Assembly: GCF_004217135.1 (NCBI RefSeq)
Contig: NZ_SHKK01000001.1
Location: 6,820,001-6,884,000, forward strand
Source: Micromonospora violae
GTDB lineage: Bacteria > Actinomycetota > Actinomycetes > Mycobacteriales > Micromonosporaceae
DNA length: 64,000 bases
Direction of reading: 5' to 3'
Every line of letters starts with the position of its first letter. The first letter of the stretch is position 1. Below the pieces are notes generated by a model. That model did no database searches. It saw only the letters and a program-made list of their open reading frames with translations, and was not told where the DNA came from. The translations under genes and the position numbers were made by a program. Of the stretch, positions 44,532 to 52,919 are shown one piece after another.

Positions 44532-45794
44532 TCAGACCGCCGGGCCGGCTCCGCCACTGGGCACCGGCAACGCGCTGCCCTTGATGAACTCCGACCAGCT
44601 CAGGCTCCACGCCGTCCAGCCGTTACCAGCGGCGATCTTGCGCTCGGTGCCCTTGATCGTGATCGGGTCACCGACCCGGGTCTTGTCGAACAACCACTTG
44701 GCGTTCGCCATCGACACGTTCACGCAGCCGTGCGAGACGTTGCGCCGCCCCTGCACGTGCTCCGACCAGGGCGCCGCGTGGATGTACTCGCCACCCCACG
44801 TGAGCCGCTGGGCGAACTGGATGTCGGTCACGTAGCGGTTGGCCGGGTCCGGATCGTCCCGGGTGTCGAAGACCGTGGCTTCCTTCTTCTCCATCACGAC
44901 CATCGTGCCGCTCGACGACGGCGTGCTCTTCTTGCCCAAGCTCACCGGAATCGTGCGTACCACCGCGCCGTTCTCGTACACCGTCATCTTCTTGTTGGCG
45001 TTGTCGACCTTCATCTCGAACGACCGACCGATCTTGGCGCTGGCCTTGCGGTCGACGTCGCCATACCTGCCGTTGCTCAACGGCACCCCCGCCAGGGCGA
45101 TCCGCACGGTGATCGTGGTGCCCGGCTTCCAGTACTCCGGGGCCCGGTAGTAAGCCTGCGTGCCGTTGCTGACCCAGTGCCAGGCGCCCGGCTGCGGCGG
45201 GTCGGTCTTGACGAACATCCGCTTCTGGACCGCAGCCCGGTCCTTCTTCGGGATACCCGGGTGGAACTCGGTGACCACCGGCATGGCCACCCCGTAACTC
45301 TTGTCGTCGAAGAGGTACAGGCCCGACCCGATTGTCGACTTCGGCTTGGCCATCGTGGTGAAGCTGCTGGTGCCCTGGCTGCTCGTGCCGTCCGACGCGC
45401 TCGCCGTCACCGTGGCCGTGTAGCGGGTACCCCACTTCAGGGGAGCCGACGGCACCCAGGCCGAGCCATCGGTACGCAGCTTGCCCTCGACCGAACCCCC
45501 ACCGTCCGCCGTCAGGGTGACCGCGGACACCTTCCCGCCGTCTGGGAGCTTCGCGCTGATCTCCGTGCTCACCGGCCTGTTCTTCGCGCCATGAGCCGGG
45601 CTCAGCGTGAGCGCCGGCCCGCTCGGTGTGCCCGGCGTCGAAGGTGCGGCTGAGTCAGGGGCGGCACTAGCGTCCGACGACGCACCGCCAACAAATTCCG
45701 GCTTCTTCTCGTCGCCGCCGCACCCGGTCAGTGCCAGCGACGCCACCAGAGTCAGGACGCCCACCACCGCCCCGGCTCGCGTGAACCGTGCCAT
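44532..45794 (-). CDS. L,D-transpeptidase lipoprotein, paralogue
   Basis: 420 residues with the same architecture as its neighbour: lipobox ALTGC (Cys25), Ser/Pro-rich linker, two Ig-like regions, YkuD domain with IHAAPWSE and SHGCVNVSMAN carrying the His and Cys nucleophile. The two proteins share long identical motifs (SLGKKSTPSSSGTMVV, DPIT-KGTERK), so they arose by tandem duplication. Start at 45794 with AGAGGTGGGC before it. Wall 3-3 cross-linking. Confidence 0.94.
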   Translation of the reverse strand: MARFTRAGAVVGVLTLVASLALTGCGGDEKKPEFVGGASSDASAAPDSAAPSTPGTPSGPALTLSPAHGAKNRPVSTEISAKLPDGGKVSAVTLTADGGGSVEGKLRTDGSAWVPSAPLKWGTRYTATVTASASDGTSSQGTSSFTTMAKPKSTIGSGLYLFDDKSYGVAMPVVTEFHPGIPKKDRAAVQKRMFVKTDPPQPGAWHWVSNGTQAYYRAPEYWKPGTTITVRIALAGVPLSNGRYGDVDRKASAKIGRSFEMKVDNANKKMTVYENGAVVRTIPVSLGKKSTPSSSGTMVVMEKKEATVFDTRDDPDPANRYVTDIQFAQRLTWGGEYIHAAPWSEHVQGRRNVSHGCVNVSMANAKWLFDKTRVGDPITIKGTERKIAAGNGWTAWSLSWSEFIKGSALPVPSGGAGPAV

Positions 45795-45932
45795 GCCCAC
45801 CTCTGTTCTCGCGTACCTGGCGGACATCGTGCCGCATCGCCGCCGCAACCCACGCCCCGATCTTGAGGGCCCTGGTCGGTTTGGGGCTTTTGCCGGCAAA
45901 GCTCGACCGAAGGGGGGACCCGGGGAACCGAA

Positions 45933-45962
45933 TTGGAGCCCGCTCGGGAGGGGTGCTAATGT
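45933..45962 (+). promoter_or_regulatory. Promoter of tRNA-Lys
   Basis: TTGGAG (45933-45938), 18-nt spacer, TAATGT (45957-45962), 18 nt before the mature tRNA. Confidence 0.6.
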
Positions 45963-45980
45963 TCTCTCCGTTGCCGACGA

Positions 45981-46056
45981 GCGCCGCTAGCTCAACTGGC
46001 AGAGCAGCGGACTCTTAATCCGCGGGTTCGGGGTTCGAGTCCCTGGCGGCGCACCA
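45981..46056 (+). tRNA. tRNA-Lys (anticodon CTT)
   Basis: Acceptor GCGCCGC/GCGGCGC, anticodon loop CTCTTAA (CTT) on stem GCGGA/TCCGC, T-arm GGGGTTCGAGTCCC, discriminator A and encoded CCA. It marks the left side of the accessory region that follows. Confidence 0.97.
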
Positions 46057-46063
46057 ACGAAAT

Positions 46064-46105
46064 AGGCCCTGGCCTGGTGGTTCACACCGGATCGGGGCCT
46101 TTTTC
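46064..46105 (+). terminator. Terminator of tRNA-Lys
   Basis: AGGCCC (46064-46069) pairs with GGGCCT (46095-46100), with an inner GGTG/CACC stem, followed by TTTTT. Confidence 0.75.
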
Positions 46106-46326
46106 GTGTACGGCAGGGGGCGTCGCTCGGTGGGTGCTCGGGAGCTGTTGGACCTGGCCGGGGTCGGTGGGACGCGGTGCGATGCCAGCGGACAGACCCA
46201 TAGATCACGTGGGTGCGCTGCTGCCGGCTCGGTCGCCTTTACCGACTGCACTCTCACGAACGGAGCATGGTCTTCCTGCCGGCTACCTCGCCTGGTGCTG
46301 CGGTCATGTGATTCCGAGGAGGGATC

Positions 46327-46896
46327 GTGCTCGCTGAACCCACTGGCAGCCCGGACACGATTCTCGTCTGTATCCGGGGCAACTCCGGCTCGGGCAAGAG
46401 CAGCATCGCCCGCGAGCTACGACGCCGGCACGGCCGGGGCTGCGCCCTGGTCGAGCAGGACTACCTGCGTCGCATCGTGCTGCGCGAGCGGGACCTGCCT
46501 GGCGGCATCGCGCCTGCGCTGATCGCGCAGACCGTTCGGTTTGCGCTTGACCACGGCTATCACGTGGTGCTGGAGGGCATCATGCACAGCAGCCGTTACC
46601 GCAGCGTGCTGACCTCTCTGCGGGACGGCCACCGCGGGCGGTCCCTGTTCTGCTACCTCGACGTGTCCCTGGACGAGACCCTCCGCCGGCACCTCACACG
46701 CCCGCAGGCCAGCGAGTTCACCGCCGAGCACATGAGCGGCTGGTACGCCGCCCACGACGTCCTGGGCTGGCCCGACGAGCTCGTCCTACCCGAGACCACC
46801 GGACTGGACGAGGCCGTCCAGGCGATCGCCACCTTGGCCGGGCTACCCCAGACCGGACGCGACGACGACCTGCTACCGGACGTTCTGTCCCCGTAG
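46327..46896 (+). CDS. P-loop kinase-like protein (AAA_33/zeta-like)
   Basis: 189 residues. Walker A GNSGSGKSS (18-26), an acidic LVEQDYLRR segment, lid/Arg region SRYRSVLTSL, Walker B-like FCYLDVS, and LRRHLTRPQ. Resembles small cytosolic phosphotransferases found beside antibiotic-resistance or toxin genes (chloramphenicol phosphotransferase/zeta-type fold); substrate unknown. GTG start behind GAGGAGGG. Its last codons (encoding DVLSP) and stop are part of a 37-bp sequence repeated at the end of the PIN gene 5.9 kb away. Confidence 0.82.
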   Translation: MLAEPTGSPDTILVCIRGNSGSGKSSIARELRRRHGRGCALVEQDYLRRIVLRERDLPGGIAPALIAQTVRFALDHGYHVVLEGIMHSSRYRSVLTSLRDGHRGRSLFCYLDVSLDETLRRHLTRPQASEFTAEHMSGWYAAHDVLGWPDELVLPETTGLDEAVQAIATLAGLPQTGRDDDLLPDVLSP

Positions 46897-46916
46897 AGCA
46901 GCTCAGCCGGCTACCG
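46880..46916 (+). repeat. Left copy of the 37-bp direct repeat
   Basis: 33 of 37 positions match 52807-52843, including the uninterrupted 16-mer GTCCCCGTAGAGCAGC and 11-mer GCCGGCTACCG. Both copies run from the last codons of a gene across its TAG stop in the same frame. Confidence 0.85.
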
Positions 46917-47000
46917 GTGTCGCCGTTGCGGCGCACCGTTCGCCAACATCAGTTTCGAGTGGCCAGACAGCCCGTCGACTGCGACGGCATGGAGCTCGCC

Positions 47001-47512
47001 CTACCGCGCCCGGGTGAGCCAGCTTTCGATGACTGTGAAGTCGTGCTCGGTCAGACCGCGACGTGGGTCGACTCGATGTAGCAGTGCTGGGCTGTGGTGA
47101 TGAGTCGATACCCACTGTTGATCGGCGTGGGAGATCTCGTCGTCGACCCAGATGAAGGGGCGTCCTTGCGCCCACTCGACCAGCCCACGGGTCTTCCAGT
47201 GCAGGACGCCGACCTCGTCGGAGTCGGGCCAGTCCATCACGGGCAGAGGCGGCAGCCCGAGCAGGGGTGCGAGTACATCGTTTGCGTCGCTCATCCAGGT
47301 CGTCGCCCACACCAGATCACAGGGCAGGGCCTTCAGCCGCGGCCGTGTTCCGGATTGACCTTGTGCAGCAGGGGATGGGCGTCGGCCGGTAGGGCCGGCG
47401 CCTCGGTTTGGCCATGCGGCATGCCCGGCTGAGTCGCCGTGGGTGTTCCGAGCGGGATGAGGGTGCCATCCACGTCGAGGAACAGCAACGGACGCGGCGC
47501 AGGGTCGGACAT
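47001..47512 (-). pseudogene. HAD-superfamily protein gene broken by a one-base frameshift
   Basis: Starts at ATG 47512 (MSDPAPRPLLFLDVDGTL, the HAD motif I with both Asp) and runs through HPLLHKVNPEHG, where the frame ends in TGA near 47336. The homologous remainder, PRLKALPCDLVWATTWMSDAND to WVDDEIS and the end SWLTRAR, continues in another frame to 47001. One base is missing at the junction GGCCGCGG near 47340; inserting one C restores the family's PEHGPRL block. It is a real frameshift or a sequencing/assembly error. Family: small HAD proteins common in Streptomyces, role unknown. Confidence 0.85.
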
Positions 47513-47775
47513 GACCCAAGAGGCTAGCCCTCACCCCGTCAACGACTACCTCCGCATTTTCCCGGAGCCATCCGTCTCGCTGCTGCTCCGTGCCGGCAGG
47601 CGTGCGCCACCGACGGCGACCACGGCAGCGGCGGCGTCGGGATGCACCGGGTCCTTTCCGCTCCGGCGGCGCCGGCCGCAATTTGTCATCGATCACGACG
47701 CGCACGACCCGGTCACGGGTCGGGTCTACAACCACGATGCTGGATCGGAGGCAGGGCATTTTCGGTACGGGGATT

Positions 47776-48639
47776 TCAAGCCACCGGCGTGTTCGCCCAC
47801 TGGGCGAGCAACTTCAGTGCCTCGTGGGATGAGCTGTCTGGTTCGGCGGTGAACACCACGAGGTGCTGGTCGGACTTGCCGCTGACGTCGAATTGCTGCG
47901 AGTCGAGGGTGAGTGGGCCGACCAGTGGGTGCTGGTAAATCTTGCGGCGCAGTGCGGCGCCGGTCACCTGCTGGCTGCCCCACCATGTGCGGAAGTCCGC
48001 GTCTTTGACGGAGAGAGTCCCGACAAGTTCGGCCAGGCGCTGATCGCTCGGGTAGTTCCGGGCCTCCATACGTAGGTGGGCGACGCATTCCTGGGCGGCC
48101 CTGGCCCAGTCGGTGTTCATTACCCGGTAATCCGGATCGAGAAAGGTGAGCCAGATAAGGTTCCGGTGCCGCTCCGGTAGTGCTCCGTAGTCGGTGAACA
48201 AGGCGGCGGCCAGGGGATTCCAGGCGAGGATATCCAATCTCCGGCCGAATACGTAGGCGGGAACTTCGTACAGGCTGTCGAGCAATCGCTGGGTCAGCGG
48301 GTCAACCCGCGACGTGGTCTGAGTACGGGATCCTGGGCGCTGTTTCGGCCCGGCGATCGAGTGCAAGTACTCCCGGCCGTCGCGGTCGAGACCAAGCGCG
48401 TCCGCGAGGGCGTCGAGGACCTCGGGTGACGCGCTGGTGACGCGTCCCTGCTCGAGCCGGGCCAGATAGTCCGCGCTGACATTGGCCAGCTGGGCGACCT
48501 CTTCACGGCGCAGCCCGGGAACGCGGCGCCGCCTGCCGCCGCCAGGTAGGCCGACGTCGTCCGGCTGGATACGTGCACGACTGGCCCGCAGAAACTCGGC
48601 AAGCGGATTGCTCACGCTGGACGCCGGGGGCTTGGACAT
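47776..48639 (-). CDS. XRE-type regulator with MmyB-like ligand domain
   Basis: 287 residues: HTH (about 10-80, with GLRREEVAQLANVSADYLARLEQ region) and a C-terminal MmyB-like PAS-type domain (about 105-270: AYVFGRRLDILAWNPLAAAL, HLRMEAR, TWWGSQQV). This family often regulates an adjacent oxidoreductase; here an SDR gene is divergent with 191 bp between starts. Start at ATG 48639 (MSKPPASS); the frame is open further up, without homology. Confidence 0.92.
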   Translation of the reverse strand: MSKPPASSVSNPLAEFLRASRARIQPDDVGLPGGGRRRRVPGLRREEVAQLANVSADYLARLEQGRVTSASPEVLDALADALGLDRDGREYLHSIAGPKQRPGSRTQTTSRVDPLTQRLLDSLYEVPAYVFGRRLDILAWNPLAAALFTDYGALPERHRNLIWLTFLDPDYRVMNTDWARAAQECVAHLRMEARNYPSDQRLAELVGTLSVKDADFRTWWGSQQVTGAALRRKIYQHPLVGPLTLDSQQFDVSGKSDQHLVVFTAEPDSSSHEALKLLAQWANTPVA

Positions 48640-48830
48640 GAAACCCAATCTACCCTCGGGCCTCGGCGGATACCTGGGACTGTCTTTCCCACGAAAAACC
48701 GAACCTGGTCGGCCCGACATGCTGCGATGAAACTAGGACGCATCAGCAAGCCACCACTCGCCCGGACAGCCGCAAAGCCCATAGCGGGCACGGATGTCCG
48801 GGCCGGGACTAACAGGAGAGGAAGCCCCCC

Positions 48831-49703
48831 ATGTCGAAAACGATCGTGGTGACCGGTACCGCGACTGGAATGGGCCGGGCCATCGTCGAGAAGTTCGCCG
48901 CCGAAGGCTGGAACGTGGTCGCGACGGTCCGCAAGGAGGCCGACCTGACGGTGCACGATGAGTTGGAGCGGGTCAGGACACTGCTGCTGGACGTCGATGA
49001 CGAGCAGGCGGCAGGGCCCTTCGCGCAGACCGCCGTGGAGCAGTTCGGACAGGTCGACGTCCTGGTCAACAATGCGGGTTTCTACCAGATGGGGCCGGTG
49101 GAGGTGAGCAGCATGGACCAGATCCACCGGCAGTTCCAGACCAACGTGTTCGGACTGATCGCGCTTAGCCGGGCCTTCCTGCCGAGTTTCCGCGCCCAGC
49201 GCTCCGGAACGATCATCAACATTTCCTCGTTGACCGCCGAGCAGGGTTATCCATACAGTGCCGTCTACGCTGCCTCCAAGGCAGCCGTGGTGGCCCTGAG
49301 TGAGGGGATGAGCCTGGAGGTGGCCGGTTTCGGGATCGCGGTCAAGGCCGTCCTGCCCGGACAGCACTCCACCCGCATTTTCACGAAGATCGACATTGCG
49401 CAGGACGTCCCTGCGGACTATCAGGCGGGGATCGAAGCGTTCTTCTCCAAGAACGCGCCAACCGGCTCCGACCCGTCGGTTACGGCCGACGTCGTGTACC
49501 GAGCCGCCGTCGACGGGGACAACGCGAAGGTGCATTACTACTCCGCGCCGGACTCGGCAGCCATTCCCAGGGCCAAGCAGATCCTGGGCACCGACGGCTA
49601 CTGGGCGGAGTTCCGTACCGCCGTCCTCGCAGAGCCCAGTCCGCTGTTCACCGCGTTGATCCCGCGCCCGGGCGAGCATCCGATCGATTGGCAGATCTCC
49701 TGA
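48831..49703 (+). CDS. Short-chain dehydrogenase/reductase
   Basis: 290 residues, Rossmann fold: TGTATGMG (Gly9, Gly13, Gly15), LLLDVDDE, VLVNNAGFY, catalytic Ser in INISSLTAEQG and YAASK (Tyr/Lys). NAD(P)-dependent reduction or oxidation of an unknown small molecule. AGGAGAGGAAG precedes the ATG. Probably controlled by the divergent XRE/MmyB regulator. Confidence 0.93.
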   Translation: MSKTIVVTGTATGMGRAIVEKFAAEGWNVVATVRKEADLTVHDELERVRTLLLDVDDEQAAGPFAQTAVEQFGQVDVLVNNAGFYQMGPVEVSSMDQIHRQFQTNVFGLIALSRAFLPSFRAQRSGTIINISSLTAEQGYPYSAVYAASKAAVVALSEGMSLEVAGFGIAVKAVLPGQHSTRIFTKIDIAQDVPADYQAGIEAFFSKNAPTGSDPSVTADVVYRAAVDGDNAKVHYYSAPDSAAIPRAKQILGTDGYWAEFRTAVLAEPSPLFTALIPRPGEHPIDWQIS

Positions 49704-50074
49704 CCATGCGCGGACTCCGTCTCGGGTAACAGGCGGCTCGGTCGGCTGGCCGATCCCGGCAACCGCCACCGGGGCCGGCCAGCGGCTGTCAGCCATGGCT
49801 CCCACAGCGAGACGCTGCCCGGTCCGTGCCCAACGACTGCGACGGGCGGCGTTGCGCGAAGTCGTCCAACCCAGCACGACTGGGGCGGCAGGTGGTGGTT
49901 CAGGCATGCGGAGGTGTCGCGGATCGGCCGTCATCCGCGACACCGCCGCCGTGACGCGGCGTGCTACAGCCTTCTAAATAAGGGTTTTCAGATGTGTTGG
50001 TGGTGTGCGAGACGGCCAGTCTAAAATTTCCGGATATCATCTGTTTCGACCTTGTACATGAAAGAGTGAGCATC
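49704..50074. other. 371-bp gap with an AT-rich patch
   Basis: GC-rich first two thirds with no gene seen; from about 49970 the sequence turns AT-rich (CTTCTAAATAAGGGTTTTCAG, TCTAAAATTTCCGGATATC), which probably carries the promoter of the next gene and points to foreign origin. Confidence 0.5.
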
Positions 50075-50494
50075 GTGACGACGAACCATCCGACAGACCC
50101 GGGGTACGCCGCCGCGCTGGACACGGCTGAGCGTCTGCTGGGCTTCCGCTTGGAGCGCTTTCTTGGTGCCACGCCTGGTGAGCCAGCTAACGGCGCAGAC
50201 TTCAAACGGATCGCGACGATGCACGCCTTTGGCGACGTCTGGCCGCGCACCGAGCACCTGGATACACGGACGCGGGCACTGGTGTCCGTCACCATCGCGG
50301 CGACACTCGGCGTCCTGGAGCCCCTCCGTGGTCAGCTCCGCATCGCGCTCAACGCCGGTGCCACCAAGGAAGAGATCGCCGAAGTCTTTCTTCAGGTCGC
50401 GGCCTACGCTGGCGTAGCACGCGCGTTCGACGGCTACCAGGTCGCGGCCCAGGTCTTCGCAGAGAACCTGGAACGCTCAGACCCTGGTAAGTAA
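50075..50494 (+). CDS. Carboxymuconolactone decarboxylase-family protein
   Basis: About 139 residues in the AhpD/CMD fold: HLDTRTRALVSVTIAATLG, LRGQLRIALNAGATKEEIAEVF and QVAAYAGVARAFDGY. It resembles PcaC-type decarboxylases rather than AhpD, since the CxxC pair is missing. Substrate unknown; no aromatic-degradation genes are near. Start uncertain: GTG 50075 preferred, GTG 50066 possible. Confidence 0.85.
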   Translation: MTTNHPTDPGYAAALDTAERLLGFRLERFLGATPGEPANGADFKRIATMHAFGDVWPRTEHLDTRTRALVSVTIAATLGVLEPLRGQLRIALNAGATKEEIAEVFLQVAAYAGVARAFDGYQVAAQVFAENLERSDPGK

Positions 50495-50528
50495 GGGGCT
50501 CAGGGGAGCGTGCTGGTGCCGCGCAGTC

Positions 50529-50783
50529 GTGTTCGACGCCGCTGACCTGCACGCTGAAAGTGCATTCTGGGCCGGGATGCTAGGTGGGCACGTCTTTCCG
50601 GACGAGACGTTCCACAGCGTCATCGACGCGGCCGGCGAGTGGCGGATCGGCGTCCAGCTCGATCTGGATAGCGATGAGGGGCATCAGGTGTACGCCGATC
50701 CAGCCGGCCACCCGTTCTGCATCGGCTGAGGGCATCCGTCCCGAGAGGCGCTGGCGACGTTCGTCCGCGAGAGGTTGGGATAG
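50529..50783 (+). pseudogene. VOC (glyoxalase-like) gene remnant
   Basis: An N-terminal part (VFDAADLHAESAFWAGMLGG ... EWRIGVQ) is joined directly to the C-terminal end (LDLDSDEGHQVYADPAGHPFCIG), skipping the roughly 35-40 middle residues found in intact members. TGA at 50727 replaces the Trp codon usual after FCIG; beyond it the frame continues with the family tail (GHPSREALATFVRERLG) to a natural TAG at 50781. So: internal deletion plus nonsense mutation. Confidence 0.8.
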
Positions 50784-50930
50784 GACGAGCCCTCTGCCGA
50801 CCTCTGCGCTCGCTGACGCACGCTCATGCCGCAGATCGCGCGGCTCGGTACGGCCGTGCCTGCCCTACGCTGACGCCATGAGGGAAAGGGGCCGGACCAA
50901 ACCCGCGCTGGCCCTACCCGGCGGATACTG

Positions 50931-51314
50931 ATGGACCGGCAGGCGGCGGTGCCGACTCGCGCGCTCCCGGACGAGATCCGGGCTGACGTCGAGACATTGT
51001 GGCGCTACCACGACATGCGCCACGAACTGCGCCCGTGCGACGTGGGCATCGGGCTGGGGAGCCATGACCTCGGCGTTGCGGTGATGATGTGGCCGGAGGT
51101 TGATGTGGTGTGCGCGTCGAACCCGCTCGATCTGGACGACTATGTGAGCAGCATCGGTGACCCGCGGCGGGTGGTCGACATGCTGGTGGGTGACACGCAG
51201 CGGATCGAGGTGTACGCCGAGCGCGGGTTCGCGGTCCCGCAGGAGATGCCGGACGAGGTGCGGACGGCGTTCGAGCGTCTGGTGGCGGCTGGCTACGCGA
51301 GCAGGCTGATCTGA
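50931..51314 (+). pseudogene. YdcF/DUF218-family gene with the core deleted in frame
   Basis: 127 residues. The start (LWRYHDMRHELRPCDVGIGL, GSHDLGVAV) matches the N-terminus and the rest (MWPEVDVVCASNPLDLDDYV ... GYASRLI) the C-terminus of actinobacterial YdcF-family proteins, which are normally over 200 residues long. About 90-100 residues, including the DUF218 core (GxN...TGEN region), are missing at about 51083. The frame is open, so a short protein could be made, but it should lack activity. Confidence 0.78.
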
Positions 51315-51526
51315 GCCTGGTTACCAGCCCGGCCGTCCCGACCGAACACTTATCCGGTCGCTGAGCGGCGCTCCTTGAGCTTGCGGTTGTCCGCCCACCC
51401 TCCTCACCGACGGCGGAGTACCTCCCGCCCTCACCGTGCGTCACGGTCGCATGATTTCAGCCTTCACGAGCATTTGATAGACGCAAGAAACGAAATTGGA
51501 TACGATGCTTTCGATGAGGGGGGACC

Positions 51527-52057
51527 ATGGCTGCGCCTGCTCTGAATGAAGAGACGTACCTGCCAGAAGCTGACGGGCAGGTCGCCCAGGTACACGACTT
51601 CATGCAAGCTCATGAACGGTCGGGCCGAGGGCCGGTGGCGCCACGATATTTTCTGGCGGGAGCTACCCCGGGCGACCGCGTCGAGCTTCCAGCCGAGATC
51701 TACGGTGTGCTCCGCCAGGTCGTTGAAGCGCTTCAGCAGGGGTTTGCGGTGACTGTGGCTCCGCGGACGCTGAAATTGACAACTCAGCAAGCCGCCGACC
51801 TGCTCGGAGTCAGCCGGCCCACAGTCGTGAAGCTGCTCGACGAGGGCAAGATCCCGTTCGAGCGGGTGGGTACCCACCGCCGAGTTCTTCTGCCCGACCT
51901 GCTTGCGTACCGGGCCCAGCGCAGGGCCGAGCAATATGCCGCCCTTGAGGAAACGTCGTTGGACATCGGCGATGAAGAGGACCTCGATGGGGTAATGCAG
52001 CGGCTGCGCGAAGCGCGTCGTGCGGTCGCCCGTCGGCGCAGAGGGCTGACAGAATAG
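51527..52057 (+). CDS. Antitoxin with excisionase/MerR-type helix-turn-helix
   Basis: 176 residues. A helix-turn-helix of the excisionase family lies at about 85-130 (LTTQQAADLLGVSRPTVVKL, GKIPFERVGTHRRVLLPDL), followed by an acidic then basic helical tail that probably wraps the toxin. It immediately precedes the PIN gene (4 nt), the classical antitoxin-toxin order. Expected to bind its own promoter. The leader region just upstream (about 51460-51510) is AT-rich. Confidence 0.88.
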   Translation: MAAPALNEETYLPEADGQVAQVHDFMQAHERSGRGPVAPRYFLAGATPGDRVELPAEIYGVLRQVVEALQQGFAVTVAPRTLKLTTQQAADLLGVSRPTVVKLLDEGKIPFERVGTHRRVLLPDLLAYRAQRRAEQYAALEETSLDIGDEEDLDGVMQRLREARRAVARRRRGLTE

Positions 52058-52061
52058 ACGG

Positions 52062-52823
52062 GTGTTCACAGCCCTCCTCGACACCTGTGTTCTCTGGCCC
52101 GATCTGCAGCGCGACTTTCTGTTGTCTCTCGCGATCGAGGGTATGTACCGGCCCGTGTGGAGTTCGGTCGTGCTGGAAGAGCTGGAGTACGAGCAGAGGG
52201 CGAAGTTGATCGAGCTGGGTGGCGATGCTGGTGAAGCCGCCAAGCGGGCGCGACACCTCATCGAGCAGATGCAACAGCATTTCGGCGACGCCGAAGTCAG
52301 TGGGTGGGAAGGCCTGGAAGGCACCTATGGCCTCCCCGACCCCGACGACGAGCATCTGGTCGCAGCTGCGGTTGTAGCCAGTGCTGGAGCCATCATCACG
52401 CTGAACGTGCGAGACCTGTCCTGGGACAAGTTGCCTCGCGGCTTGCAAGTGCTCACGCCCAAAGAGTTTGCGGCCAATACCGTTTCCCTCGATCCGGTGA
52501 GGGCTTGTGCTGCCGTAGCAGCCATCGCCAGGCGCTCGGGTCGGTTCGGTCCTAATAGAACTGAAGAGGACATCCTGGAGATCCTCGTTCGTCGCTACGG
52601 GATGACGTCGGCGGTAGAGATGATGCAGCAGGCGGCGGCTGACACCGTGAATCTGCGGCCTCCGCAGCCTCGGGTCAACGAGTCGGAGTCGCACCGTAAC
52701 GCCCATGCATCGCGCACGGAGCGACAAGGCGGTCCCACGTCAAACGCGCTCAATCGGCCGACGCGAGTGTCGGCTGAGGGACGCCCCGCCCCGCGACTAC
52801 CCCCGAACGTCCCGTCCCCGTAG
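52062..52823 (+). CDS. PIN-domain toxin (VapC-like RNase)
   Basis: 253 residues; the PIN domain covers about 1-140: LLDTCVLWP (first Asp), VLEELEYEQ (Glu), PDPDDEHLVAAAVVA (Asp cluster), ITLNVRDL. These acidic residues bind Mg2+/Mn2+ for RNA cleavage. The C-terminal 45-50 residues (SHRNAHASRTERQGG onward) look non-homologous and end within the 37-bp direct repeat (NVPSP then TAG), so the natural C-terminus was probably replaced at a recombination junction. GTG start. Confidence 0.88.
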   Translation: MFTALLDTCVLWPDLQRDFLLSLAIEGMYRPVWSSVVLEELEYEQRAKLIELGGDAGEAAKRARHLIEQMQQHFGDAEVSGWEGLEGTYGLPDPDDEHLVAAAVVASAGAIITLNVRDLSWDKLPRGLQVLTPKEFAANTVSLDPVRACAAVAAIARRSGRFGPNRTEEDILEILVRRYGMTSAVEMMQQAAADTVNLRPPQPRVNESESHRNAHASRTERQGGPTSNALNRPTRVSAEGRPAPRLPPNVPSP

Positions 52824-52843
52824 AGCAGCCCTGCCGGCTACCG
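52807..52843 (+). repeat. Right copy of the 37-bp direct repeat
   Basis: 33/37 identical to 46880-46916, again spanning the end and TAG stop of a gene, here the PIN toxin gene. Confidence 0.85.
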
Positions 52844-52919
52844 TTCAGCCCTCCAGCACAGCGTTGATTGCATGGTGGTGGTGTAGGGCTGCGCGAGGGT
52901 GTTGCTGAGGATCAGTGCG

